Of a stretch of DNA of 25,843 nt, positions 14,605 through 21,443 are shown piece after piece; positions within the stretch are counted from its first letter, which is position 1; every line of letters starts with the position of its first letter. The position numbers and the translations under genes are program-made. Source of the DNA: a virus; IMG/VR virus record IMGVR_UViG_3300028883_001009, positions 1-25,843 of that record. One strand, written 5' to 3'. Under the pieces are notes generated by a model, which saw nothing but the letters and a program-made list of their open reading frames with translations, was not told the DNA's origin and ran no database searches.

Positions 14605-14976
14605 CACTTTCTGTTTTTGTCGATTTTTATTACTCTTTGTTATCATTTGATAAAAATCACTTTGTGAAATTTTTTACCCCTATGCGTCCCTTTTCGCACT
14701 TTTTTCCAATCAACATCGACCGCAAATTGCCGTAAAATCCCTTTAAATCCCCTTTAAACGGGCATTCACGCAACTTAAAATCGACTGGAATTGGCATCAG
14801 CCCAGACGCGGCCAAGGCCGAAAAACGGCCCAAAACGCCATTTTGGTTTCATTTTTAGAATCCGCGTCCGGTCACCACAACATCCGGCGCAAGCCCACGA
14901 CATCACAGCATATCCCACTGCATCCCGGCTGGTCCCGGCCAATCCCGGGTGGTTTCAAACCTGGTGTCAGATCACA
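14605..14976 (+). repeat. Diverged direct repeat, copy 1 (about 372 bp)
   Basis: A pyrimidine-rich non-coding stretch that aligns from end to end, with no net length change, to 15519-15891. The shared left start is CACTTTCTG. The right third is best conserved (CCATTTTGGTTTCATTTT, CCCGGGTGGTTTCAAACC) and both copies end GTGTCAGATCACA. Copy 1 follows the HU/IHF-like gene directly. The short frames inside it are not convincing genes. Confidence 0.7.
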
Positions 14977-15151
14977 CCTTGTCGAAAACATCGGCGGCAC
15001 TATCGACCAACGCTCGTTTCCAGTTGCTGATCATTGTGGGATGAATCTCAAACCGGACAGCCAGTTCAGCAATGGGCTCATCGTTTTTCAAGGCTGCCAG
15101 GGCGACCTTCGCCTTGAACTGGGGAGAATAGCTTCTACGTTTCTTGCTCAT
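14972..15151 (-). pseudogene. IS3-type transposase OrfA fragment
   Basis: Starting at the ATG at 15151 (AAAGGAT upstream) the frame reads MSKKRRSYSPQFKAKVALAA and ends ISNWKRALVDSAADVFDKV at a TGA created where the IS meets repeat copy 1. This is the N-terminal HTH part of an IS3-family OrfA (59 residues; complete proteins are about 90-100). The catalytic OrfB is absent. It is not expected to be functional. Confidence 0.85.
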
Positions 15152-15213
15152 GGTCAGATCCTTTCAAATTTGGCTGACCCAGAGCTTATCATACTGTCCA
15201 GTTTTTTGGGACC
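14975..15213 (-). mobile_element. Truncated IS3-family insertion sequence
   Basis: The outer end, read on the minus strand from about 15213, is TGGTCCCAAAAAACTGGACA, an IS3-type terminal sequence about 60 bases before OrfA. The element stops at about 14975, where repeat copy 1 begins. No other terminus or OrfB is present, so it is a remnant. Confidence 0.75.
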
Positions 15214-15518
15214 ATCGCCAACCTCTGTGGCATGAAACCCCGGCAATCAACTGGAGCGTTCTGCATATCAAAACACTAAACCCTAACTGTTTTTACCGAT
15301 ACAGCCCGACAGCAGAGGGACACAAGACCCCGCTCAATAAGCGCTCTTTCAACTTTTCAATTTCGGGGAAGACCTCACACCCTGGGTCTTGCCCATTTTT
15401 TTAAATCGCCGGTCAGTTGTTCTGGAATAGATTTTCTTGACAGGTGAAATTGATCAGGACGCTAACGGGGAGCTTAAAAAAGACATTCAGCAAGAATTAA
15501 AAAACTAATTTCATTTCC
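15214..15518. other. Intergenic remnant region
   Basis: About 300 bases without an intact gene. The last part (15437-15508) has a short frame starting with TTG and ending GELKKDIQQELKN, which looks like the C-terminal tail of a lost gene sitting directly before repeat copy 2, as the HU/IHF-like gene sits before copy 1. Its family is not recognisable. Confidence 0.35.
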
Positions 15519-15891
15519 CACTTTCTGATTTTTCGTCAAAGCCCTTTTATGTTGATTTAATTAACAATTTAAATTTTTTGTCCGAATTGAACCCATTTCC
15601 CCGCATTTCCGGACTTTTTTCTGACCAGTGGCCATCGCCTGCAGGCTTTTAAACACGCTTTAAACCGCCATTAACGAGCCTTCACGTCTATTTAAAACAC
15701 CATAAATAGACACCCATCAGGTCGCCGATCCGGCCCAAAAACCGTCAAAGCCCCATTTTGGTTTCATTTTGCCGATCCACGCCGCCACGACAAACCATCC
15801 CACGCAAGGCCCCAACATCAAAAGACATCCCACTGAATCCCGCCCTGTCCCGGCCAATCCCGGGTGGTTTCAAACCGAGTGTCAGATCACA
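15519..15891 (+). repeat. Diverged direct repeat, copy 2 (about 373 bp)
   Basis: Partner of 14605-14976 in the same orientation, offset by about 914 bases. Conserved blocks include CACTTTCTG at the left, GGCCCAAAA, CCATTTTGGTTTCATTTT, and CGGCCAATCCCGGGTGGTTT before the terminal GTGTCAGATCACA. The left two-thirds is heavily diverged, so the duplication is old or the copies are members of a dispersed family. Confidence 0.7.
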
Positions 15892-15915
15892 TTTCAAACC
15901 GAGTGTCAGATCACA
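15868..15915 (+). repeat. Tandem 24-bp repeat at end of copy 2
   Basis: TTTCAAACCGAGTGTCAGAT plus CACA occurs twice in perfect tandem (15868-15891, 15892-15915). Copy 1 has this end only once. It looks like a recent local duplication of the repeat terminus. Confidence 0.9.
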
Positions 15916-16049
15916 CTATGGCGCATCTATGCTCGACTATGCCAAAGTTCCGATTGGATCGATCCAGCGCATTCCGAAATTTTTCTCACACGGATTCTCA
16001 CACAGAAAAAAAGGGATCACAGCACTAAGTCTGTAACCCCTTGATTTTT

Positions 16050-16099
16050 TGGTACGCCCGGCCCGATTCGAACGGGCGGCCTACGGATTCGAAGTCCGC
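16050..16099 (-). tRNA. tRNA-Arg(UCG) 3' fragment, attachment-site remnant
   Basis: Read on the minus strand: anticodon stem 5' side (16099-16095), loop CTTCGAA with anticodon TCG (16094-16088), stem 3' side, variable loop AGGCC, T-arm GCCCG-TTCGAAT-CGGGC, acceptor 3' strand CGGGCGT, A73 and CCA (16052-16050). The acceptor 5' strand and D-arm are missing; unrelated sequence follows. Only a 3' half is present, as expected at one end of an element that integrated at the anticodon region and carries its own 3' half at the other end. The anticodon call assumes the loop is unaltered. Confidence 0.75.
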
Positions 16100-16194
16100 T
16101 TAAAACAACATTGATCGGCATTGATAACTACATCTATTTACCTAATATTTTCAGTATTTAATAAAATCCCCTCTTTTTAATCAACGCTTTTCAA

Positions 16195-16234
16195 TTGACA
16201 AATATTGACGAAATTTGCTTACATAGTGCTTACA
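16195..16234 (+). promoter_or_regulatory. Candidate integrase promoter with TGCTTACA pair
   Basis: TTGACA at 16195-16200 followed by TTACAT at 16219-16224 (18-base spacer) resembles a promoter. It overlaps two direct TGCTTACA sites (16216-16223, 16227-16234) spaced 11 bases apart, one helical turn, which suggests a protein binding on one face of the DNA. Confidence 0.4.
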
Positions 16235-16345
16235 CGTTTGGCCTGCGGATTTTTGTAATCACCTTCGGATTTTTTATCCGTTGAAATGGCCTAACCTTCG
16301 GATTCTTGTAACCGACCGCCGGAAAACACATCCGACAAAATTTTG

Positions 16346-16364
16346 TGTAAGCATCGTGTAAGCA
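16346..16364 (-). promoter_or_regulatory. Inverted TGTAAGCA pair at integrase start
   Basis: Two TGTAAGCA sites (16346-16353, 16357-16364), again 11 bases apart, are the inverse of the TGCTTACA pair at 16216-16234. They abut the ribosome-binding site of the integrase. They are candidate arm-type integrase sites or operators for autoregulation. Confidence 0.5.
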
Positions 16365-16375
16365 AAGGGGGCAAT

Positions 16376-17698
16376 ATGGCAAGACAGAAACTGACCGCCG
16401 GCAGGGTGAAAGATTTCAACTGTCCATCCAACAAACAACAGGCCTTTTTATGGGATTCCGAGGTTCCAGGCTTGGGTATCCGTTCCACTAAAAAGGCAAA
16501 AGTCTACATTTTCCAATCCCGTTTGGACGGAAAAACCATCCGCGTCAAAATCGGTGATGTTCGAACATGGGTGATTGATAATAGCAATCCCGAAAGCCCT
16601 GGCGCCCGCCAAGAAGCCCGCCGGCTTCAATCCATGGTTGATCAAGGGGTTGACCCGCGAGTTGCTAAACAGGAGCGCATAACGGCGCAGCATGAGGAAA
16701 AAGAAGAAGCGGAGCGGCAGGAAGTGACCGTCAAAGAGGCCTGGGACGATTACATCAAAGACCGCCGGGACCATTGGAGCGCCCGCCACCTTGCCGACCA
16801 TGAGAGCCTTGCCGACCCTGGGGGCCGGAAGCGCCAGAAGGGAAAGGGGAAAATCAAACCTGGACCGCTGGCAAAGTTGATGCCGTTGAAGCTGGCCGAA
16901 CTGGATCAAAAACAGTTTGAATCATGGCTCAAGACGGAATCGAAAAATCGAGCGGCTAGGGCCCGGCTGGCATTCAGCCTGTTTCGTGCTTTCCTCAATT
17001 GGTGCGATATAAAATCCGAATATCATGGCCTGTGCTCTCCCGCCGTTTGTTCCACTCGAATTAAAAAAGACGTACTTCCAAAGCAAAAACCGAAAGCCGA
17101 CTGCCTACAACGAGAACAGCTTTCCGTGTGGTTCAAAGCCGTTCGTGAATATCATAACCCGGTCATATCCGCGTATCTCCAAACTTTGCTTTTGATCGGA
17201 GCCAGACGGGGGGAGCTTGCCCGCCTGCGATGGGATGACGTTGACTTTCAATGGCAAAGTCTCACTATCCGCGACAAGGTAGAAGGAGAAAGAACCATCC
17301 CCTTAACGCCCTACGTCGCGAGCCTTCTGTCCCCTCTTCCGCGTCGTAATCAATACGTTTTCAGCAGCCCGGCGGCTAAATCAACAAGAATATCTGAACC
17401 ACGTCATGCTCACAACAAATGTCTTGCCGCAGCCGGCATCGATGGTCTGACTCTGCATGGCCTTCGGCGATCCTTCGGCACTTTGTCGGAATGGTGTGAA
17501 TCTCCGGTGGGAGTTGTCGCTCAACTTATGGGCCACAAGCCATCCGCCATTGCGGAAAAGCACTACCGGGCACGGCCACTGGATCTGTTGCGAATGTGGC
17601 ACGTCAAAATTGAGGCCTGGATCTTGGAGCAAGCCGGCATCGAACAGCCGGAAGCCGGTGAAACGGGGTTGAAGGTGGTCGGCGGAGGTCAAAAATAA
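16376..17698 (+). CDS. int: P4-type tyrosine integrase
   Basis: 440 residues from the ATG at 16376 (GGGGG six bases upstream); a GTG at 16343 would start inside the TGTAAGCA sites. The N-terminal DUF4102-like arm-binding part (about 1-95, KVYIFQSRLDGKTIRVKIG) is followed by a core-binding domain (about 115-215) and the catalytic domain (about 240-410). Catalytic residues: R277 (GARRGEL), H361 and R364 (HGLRRSF), H387 (LMGHK) and Y397 (EKHY). It sits next to a tRNA fragment, as usual for P4-type integrases. The stop overlaps the next start (TAATG). Confidence 0.95.
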   Translation: MARQKLTAGRVKDFNCPSNKQQAFLWDSEVPGLGIRSTKKAKVYIFQSRLDGKTIRVKIGDVRTWVIDNSNPESPGARQEARRLQSMVDQGVDPRVAKQERITAQHEEKEEAERQEVTVKEAWDDYIKDRRDHWSARHLADHESLADPGGRKRQKGKGKIKPGPLAKLMPLKLAELDQKQFESWLKTESKNRAARARLAFSLFRAFLNWCDIKSEYHGLCSPAVCSTRIKKDVLPKQKPKADCLQREQLSVWFKAVREYHNPVISAYLQTLLLIGARRGELARLRWDDVDFQWQSLTIRDKVEGERTIPLTPYVASLLSPLPRRNQYVFSSPAAKSTRISEPRHAHNKCLAAAGIDGLTLHGLRRSFGTLSEWCESPVGVVAQLMGHKPSAIAEKHYRARPLDLLRMWHVKIEAWILEQAGIEQPEAGETGLKVVGGGQK

Positions 17699-18372
17699 TG
17701 GGGAAAAAATACATCATCGAAAAAGATTTATCCGGCAATGTTTTATCAAAAAAATTGTTCGATAGAGTCGAATGGACTGCCTCAAAACCGGACGTTTTAA
17801 AGGGAGTTTTTTTCGAATTTGATGATGATGAACGTGAGGAAATAATCGATAATATCAATGCGCTTTGCCCGTCAAATAAAATTGACGTTGAATCCTTTAT
17901 TCGTGAGATTGAAACAGCATGCAATTTGGCAAATGCAAGGGAACCCAAACGGAAAAGAAAAAACGAACAACTTGACCAATTGATAAAGAAAATTCATTCC
18001 TTTAATGCAACGATTGACGATATTAAAAACTTTTCGGAAGACAACTTTCAGCATGATAGTTTTCCCGATGAAGTGTATCTAACTGCATCAAAAATGTCTG
18101 AACATCTCGTTCGTCTTGAGTCCTTACTTGAAAGTAAAAAAAAGATGCTATCGAAAAAGTTTTCGACGCCCGGAAGATCAAAAAACGATACAACAATAGC
18201 GGTCGGGCGTGGCGTAAAAGACGTTTTCGAACACTTCAAATTGCATATTTCTAAAAGTGATACAGGCCTATTTGTCACGATTTTTTTGCTATGTCTAAAT
18301 GCCCTGGAATTTCATTATAAGGATATCGGTCGAATCCTTTTACACGTATTCGACGAAACCTCCGAAAAATAG
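17698..18372 (+). CDS. Hypothetical protein coupled to integrase
   Basis: 224 residues, coupled to the integrase stop by TAATG. It is more AT-rich than the integrase and lysine-rich. The middle is charged and helical (EPKRKRKNEQLDQLIKKIH; LVRLESLLESKKKMLSKKF), probably coiled-coil. A hydrophobic patch near residues 193-208 (GLFVTIFLLCLNALEF) could be a buried helix or a membrane segment. No family is recognised. Being locked to the integrase suggests a role in the element's control or a cargo function, but nothing in the sequence decides this. Confidence 0.65.
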   Translation: MGKKYIIEKDLSGNVLSKKLFDRVEWTASKPDVLKGVFFEFDDDEREEIIDNINALCPSNKIDVESFIREIETACNLANAREPKRKRKNEQLDQLIKKIHSFNATIDDIKNFSEDNFQHDSFPDEVYLTASKMSEHLVRLESLLESKKKMLSKKFSTPGRSKNDTTIAVGRGVKDVFEHFKLHISKSDTGLFVTIFLLCLNALEFHYKDIGRILLHVFDETSEK

Positions 18373-18438
18373 GTAGGTTTCGTACCTTTCGGGCTTTTCC
18401 TTTTCCCACTACGTTGGCGGCAACACGTTGATAACCGT

Positions 18439-18462
18439 TGCCGTCACTTTCTTTTGACGGCA
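18439..18462. promoter_or_regulatory. Inverted repeat upstream of HTH gene
   Basis: TGCCGTCA (18439-18446) and TGACGGCA (18455-18462) form a perfect 8-bp inverted repeat with an 8-base spacer, 24 bases before the HTH gene start. No T-run follows on the plus strand, so an operator or leader hairpin is more likely than a terminator. Confidence 0.45.
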
Positions 18463-18486
18463 GCACTATCCGAAAGGAATGCCGTC

Positions 18487-18675
18487 ATGGACAAAAATCA
18501 TCTCAACACCAATCAATTTGCTGCCCGTTTTGGCGTCAAAGGCGAAACAGTCCGCCGAAATCTTTGCGTCAAGGGTCATTTCTTGGGCGTCAGACCGATC
18601 AAACTGCCCAACCGGCGCTTGCTGTGGCCTGACGTAACCCCTGAGCAAATCACAAAGCAACCTGCGGAGAGATAG
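18487..18675 (+). CDS. Small HTH protein, excisionase/AlpA-like
   Basis: A 62-residue protein starting MDKNHLNTNQFAARFG. AAAGGA lies about 8 bases before the ATG at 18487. The sequence is a small winged-helix/MerR-like fold: NQFAARFGVKGETVRRNL as the HTH, then LPNRRLLWPDVTPEQI as the typical wing and final helix. Proteins of this type act as excisionases or regulators (AlpA-like) in P4-type elements. Its position between integrase and replication genes fits that role. The specific function is inferred. Confidence 0.75.
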   Translation: MDKNHLNTNQFAARFGVKGETVRRNLCVKGHFLGVRPIKLPNRRLLWPDVTPEQITKQPAER

Positions 18676-18678
18676 GCC

Positions 18679-18792
18679 ATGGCGACCGGGGCAGCGGAAG
18701 CGCAAAAAAGGATCATGGCGCGATTGGAAATGATAAAAACAACCGGGGCAGCGGTTAAAGGGCGGGCACATGAAAACCCCACTTCCACATAG
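18679..18792 (+). CDS. Possible 37-residue leader-like protein
   Basis: A short frame (MATGAAEAQKRIMARLEMIK, ending ENPTST) with GGAGAG about 7 bases upstream of the ATG, starting 3 bases after the HTH gene and overlapping the start of the replication ATPase gene by 23 bases. The spacing fits translational coupling. The content is helical and otherwise featureless. It could be a real small protein or simply the leader of the ATPase gene. Confidence 0.4.
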   Translation: MATGAAEAQKRIMARLEMIKTTGAAVKGRAHENPTST

Positions 18793-20155
18793 TATCGAGC
18801 ACGAACAGTCGGTCATATCCGGCTTACTACTCAATCCTGAAACAGCCGAAACCGTTTTTAAAATTCTCACCCCCGAAGACTTTTATAATACGTCAAACCA
18901 GGAAACAATCAGGACCATGCAGACCCTTTATAATAAAGGTCTGCCGCCTGACATCGTTTCAACGGTCCAATCGCTGAGAGAAGTCGGAAAGCTTCAAAAG
19001 GTTGGCGGCGCTGCCCACCTGAAGCGGTTGACAATGGAATGCCCGGTTCCATCGGACACAGCATCGTATTGCCGAAAAATTGCCGAGCTATCCACCCACC
19101 GAAAAGTCATAATTGCGGCCAATGAGATAACCAAGCAGGCCGGAAACGGCAACGGCGGCGACCTGGGAGCATTCGCCCGGCAAGCTATCGAAACGGCGCT
19201 TGCATCGAGCCTGCCGGCTGCCAGTGTTGGCACCTGGGAATGTTTAGCAGACCTTCAAAAAAAGGTTTTTCCTGAGCCTAAAATGGTTGTTCCGCCAATT
19301 TTGGCACAAGGCAGCACCATTCTGGGAGCACCGCCGAAAATAGGGAAAAGCGTGTTGGCGGCCAATTTGTGTGTTTCGGTTTCCACCGGCGGGAAAGCGC
19401 TGGGCACCTTCGTCGTGGAGCCGGGCACTGTCTTTTACATCTCCCTTGACGATAAATCAGAGCGGCGCTTGAAAACTCGAATAGAGCGAATGCTGCCGGC
19501 ATACGATACCGCATGGCCGGCAAATTTTTTCTATGCCACCAACTTCCCGAAAGCCGATGAGGGAGGCATTGAATCCCTGCGCGAATTTATCCGCCAGCAC
19601 CCGGACACCCGCCTTATCGTAATCGACACAATGTACAAATTTTTGTCCGGCAAACGGGACCGCCAGAAGAATGCCTACGAAATCGACGTTGACCGCCTGA
19701 CACCCGTGGCGGAAATGGCCACCGAAGCCGGCATATGCCTTTTACTCATTCACCACACCACAAAAACCAAATACCAGGACCCTTTCGACAGCATATCCGG
19801 CAGCATCGGCACACAGGGAAGCGTTGACGATTTAATCGTCATCGAGCGGGACCGGGCCGGCTTCAAGCTGTCCACCAGGGGGCGAAGCCTGGACGATAGG
19901 TCAATCATATTGGAACGGCACCGGGAAACCTTCACCTGGCAGTACAAGGGAGAAGCCGGGGAAGTCATGGCTTCGAATAATCAGCAGGCCATTATCGACG
20001 TACTGAAGGAAAACGGCGGCTCCATGAGTCCAAAGGAAATCGCCAGAGAATCAGGCGTGAACGAAAGAACTATTCGCCATAATCTCAAGCGGTTTTGTGA
20101 GCAAGGGATAGTTAAAGCGGTTGGATACGGCCAATATATCTCAATGACTACCTAA
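18770..20155 (+). CDS. Replication ATPase: DnaB-N domain plus RepA-type RecA fold
   Basis: 461 residues. The N-terminus (about 5-110, PHSIEHEQSVISGLLLNPE, PEDFYNTSNQETIRTM) matches the DnaB helicase N-terminal domain. It is followed by a RepA/AAA_25-type RecA-fold ATPase (about 165-395): Walker A GAPPKIGKS at 186-194, Walker B RLIVID with D286, and a LLLIHHTTK sensor-like strand. The C-terminus (about 400-455, MSPKEIARESGVNERTIRHNL) is a winged helix. The combination suggests an element-encoded replicative helicase or initiator that also binds DNA. Iterons lie directly downstream. AAAGGGCGGG precedes the ATG. Confidence 0.88.
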   Translation: MKTPLPHSIEHEQSVISGLLLNPETAETVFKILTPEDFYNTSNQETIRTMQTLYNKGLPPDIVSTVQSLREVGKLQKVGGAAHLKRLTMECPVPSDTASYCRKIAELSTHRKVIIAANEITKQAGNGNGGDLGAFARQAIETALASSLPAASVGTWECLADLQKKVFPEPKMVVPPILAQGSTILGAPPKIGKSVLAANLCVSVSTGGKALGTFVVEPGTVFYISLDDKSERRLKTRIERMLPAYDTAWPANFFYATNFPKADEGGIESLREFIRQHPDTRLIVIDTMYKFLSGKRDRQKNAYEIDVDRLTPVAEMATEAGICLLLIHHTTKTKYQDPFDSISGSIGTQGSVDDLIVIERDRAGFKLSTRGRSLDDRSIILERHRETFTWQYKGEAGEVMASNNQQAIIDVLKENGGSMSPKEIARESGVNERTIRHNLKRFCEQGIVKAVGYGQYISMTT

Positions 20156-20199
20156 GAAGAGAGAGAGAATGTTTTTTTCTTTTAGAGAGTGTTTTTACG

Positions 20200-20366
20200 T
20201 TGCCTACCTTGCCGGGTTTGCCGGGTTTGCCTACCTTGCCGGGTTTGCCTACTTGGTTGGAAGTCGGCAACGGTTGGCAATGAGTAGGCAACAAGTAGGC
20301 AACGTTGCCAAGTTAGAAAAAGCCTTATTTTTTAAGATCTTAGCTGCAAGTAGGCAAGGTAGGCAA
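20200..20366. repeat. Phased 9-bp iterons, candidate replication origin
   Basis: Six perfectly phased 9-base units: TTGCCTACC (20200), TTGCCGGGT (20209, 20218), TTGCCTACC (20227), TTGCCGGGT (20236) and TTGCCTACT (20245). The inverse unit, AGTAGGCAA or GGTAGGCAA, recurs at 20283, 20294, 20349 and 20358, the last two in tandem. Between the inverse groups lies an AT-rich stretch (about 20315-20345) suited to strand opening. Position directly after the replication ATPase gene, as in many plasmid and phage origins, supports the call. Confidence 0.7.
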
Positions 20367-20614
20367 TGGCGGCAATAAGACCAATTCAAAAACAGCTTTT
20401 CCCCGACGCCCGCCCGTCGGGGAAAATTGGACCGTCGGCGGCTGCCTCCGTCGGCGGTCCAATCTTTATAAAATACTGCGGTTGTCCACTTCAAACCCTG
20501 GAAAGGGTACGGGAGATATTCGGCCGTGATCGGAATTTTATCCTGATACCCGAAAAACTTTGGCACCGGCTGCGGCCGGAAAATCGAAAGGAGAAAACAG
20601 ATGGACCACTATGA
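20366..20614 (+). CDS. Possible small protein spanning palindromes
   Basis: 82 residues starting MAAIRPIQKQLFPDARP. AAGGT lies about 5 bases before the ATG, but that sequence is also the last iteron. The second half has coding-like codon use (TLERVREIFGRDRNFILIPEKLWHRL), and the stop overlaps the start of the next gene. The first half is made largely of the two palindromes at 20397-20463, which gives a Gly/Ala/Ser-rich peptide. It may be a real gene with a structured 5' end, or a shorter gene starting later. No family is recognised. Confidence 0.5.
   Translation: MAAIRPIQKQLFPDARPSGKIGPSAAASVGGPIFIKYCGCPLQTLERVREIFGRDRNFILIPEKLWHRLRPENRKEKTDGPL
20397..20463. repeat. Two adjacent strong palindromes
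   Basis: TTTTCCCCGACG (20397-20408) pairs perfectly with CGTCGGGGAAAA (20415-20426) around a 6-base loop. Directly after, ATTGGACCG (20426-20434) pairs with CGGTCCAAT (20455-20463), enclosing direct repeats CCGTCGGCGG at 20432 and 20448. No T-run follows on either strand, so these are not ordinary terminators; an origin structure is possible. Confidence 0.75.
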
Positions 20615-20792
20615 ATTTTGTATTGGGAGAAGCCCCATAGGCAACGTGATTGAGTTTATCCAACTGATGGTGGTGGAAGAGATGGAAGTCGAGTTGGGCG
20701 GCTGCCTTCATTTCGAGATTGCTGATGATGAACAACGGCTGCGGCTGGCCGAGACGTTCCGCGCTGCGGCTGATGTGTTGGTGGGGGGCTGA
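20601..20792 (+). CDS. Small acidic hypothetical protein
   Basis: A 63-residue protein starting MDHYEFCIGRSPIGN. A good AAAGGAG lies 7 bases before the ATG, which overlaps the end of the preceding frame. It is acidic and helical (EFIQLMVVEEMEVELGG; DDEQRLRLAETFRAAADVL). No family is recognised. It lies between the candidate origin and the terminase genes. Confidence 0.6.
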   Translation: MDHYEFCIGRSPIGNVIEFIQLMVVEEMEVELGGCLHFEIADDEQRLRLAETFRAAADVLVGG

Positions 20793-20909
20793 TAAAGTAG
20801 GTTCTTCTGAGCGATAGATCACCCTCGGTGACGGCCAGCACCGAAGCTGGCCACAGATAAACCCCAAAAAAACCTGTAAATTTATAAAAATGGAAAGTTG
20901 GAAAATAAA

Positions 20910-21443
20910 ATGGAAAATTTTCCGAGCAGACGAAAAGCCCACGAATGGCTGAGAGCCCAAGGTTACAAGGTTTCACAAGGGAAAATTTACAGCGACGCGG
21001 CAAAAGGCTTGCTTTACCAACAGCCGGACGGCTCCGTCCTTATGGAAAGCGTTACCCGGTATATCCAGCTTGCCGGCCTGGTGAAACCCGGTGCCGAATC
21101 TGCGGAAGTGGCGCCGAAGGTCAACCAGAAGCTGGCCGAAGAGATCCGGCAGTTGCAGCTTAAAAACGAGCGCCTGCAACATGAAAATGATGTCATGCAT
21201 GGCCGGTATATCCTAAAAAACGACCACGAAGCGGAGCTTGTTGACCTTGCCGCCCTGCTGGACGCGGTGCCGCGGCATGTCCTGCGGAGGAACCTGCCCA
21301 CATACCTGTCATCGATCGACGCCGACCCGAGCAGGGCGAACGACTTTTACGGAATGTTCGACCGGGACCTCACCACCGAAATAAACGCGATTTGCGATGC
21401 CGGCGAGGTCGAACTCGTGCCGGAGGGCTCCGATGCGGATTGA
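20910..21443 (+). CDS. Terminase small subunit, Nu1-like
   Basis: 177 residues from the ATG at 20910; an in-frame TTG at 20898 is possible and neither has a strong ribosome-binding site. Residues about 5-55 form a winged helix of the Nu1 kind (RKAHEWLRAQGYKVSQGKIY ... QPDGSVLMESVTRYIQLAG), followed by a coiled coil (about 75-105, EEIRQLQLKNERLQHEND) and a helical C-terminus. In lambda-like phages Nu1 binds the packaging site and hands DNA to the large subunit. The next gene, overlapping by 11 bases, is the GpA-type large subunit, which supports the call. Confidence 0.75.
   Translation: MENFPSRRKAHEWLRAQGYKVSQGKIYSDAAKGLLYQQPDGSVLMESVTRYIQLAGLVKPGAESAEVAPKVNQKLAEEIRQLQLKNERLQHENDVMHGRYILKNDHEAELVDLAALLDAVPRHVLRRNLPTYLSSIDADPSRANDFYGMFDRDLTTEINAICDAGEVELVPEGSDAD

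Noticed and set aside
14791-15404. Plus-strand frames in the repeat and IS region
   Set aside because: They lie across the non-coding repeat or opposite the IS3 OrfA fragment and have no recognisable protein content.
16083-16099. Complete tRNA or selC gene
   Set aside because: The loop reads TCG, not TCA, and the acceptor 5' strand and D-arm are absent.
20200-20366. CRISPR-like array
   Set aside because: Units are 9 bases, contiguous and partly inverted, without spacers; this is an iteron pattern.
20169-20378. Short protein frame across the iterons
   Set aside because: Its sequence is only the translation of the 9-base repeats, and no ribosome-binding site supports it.
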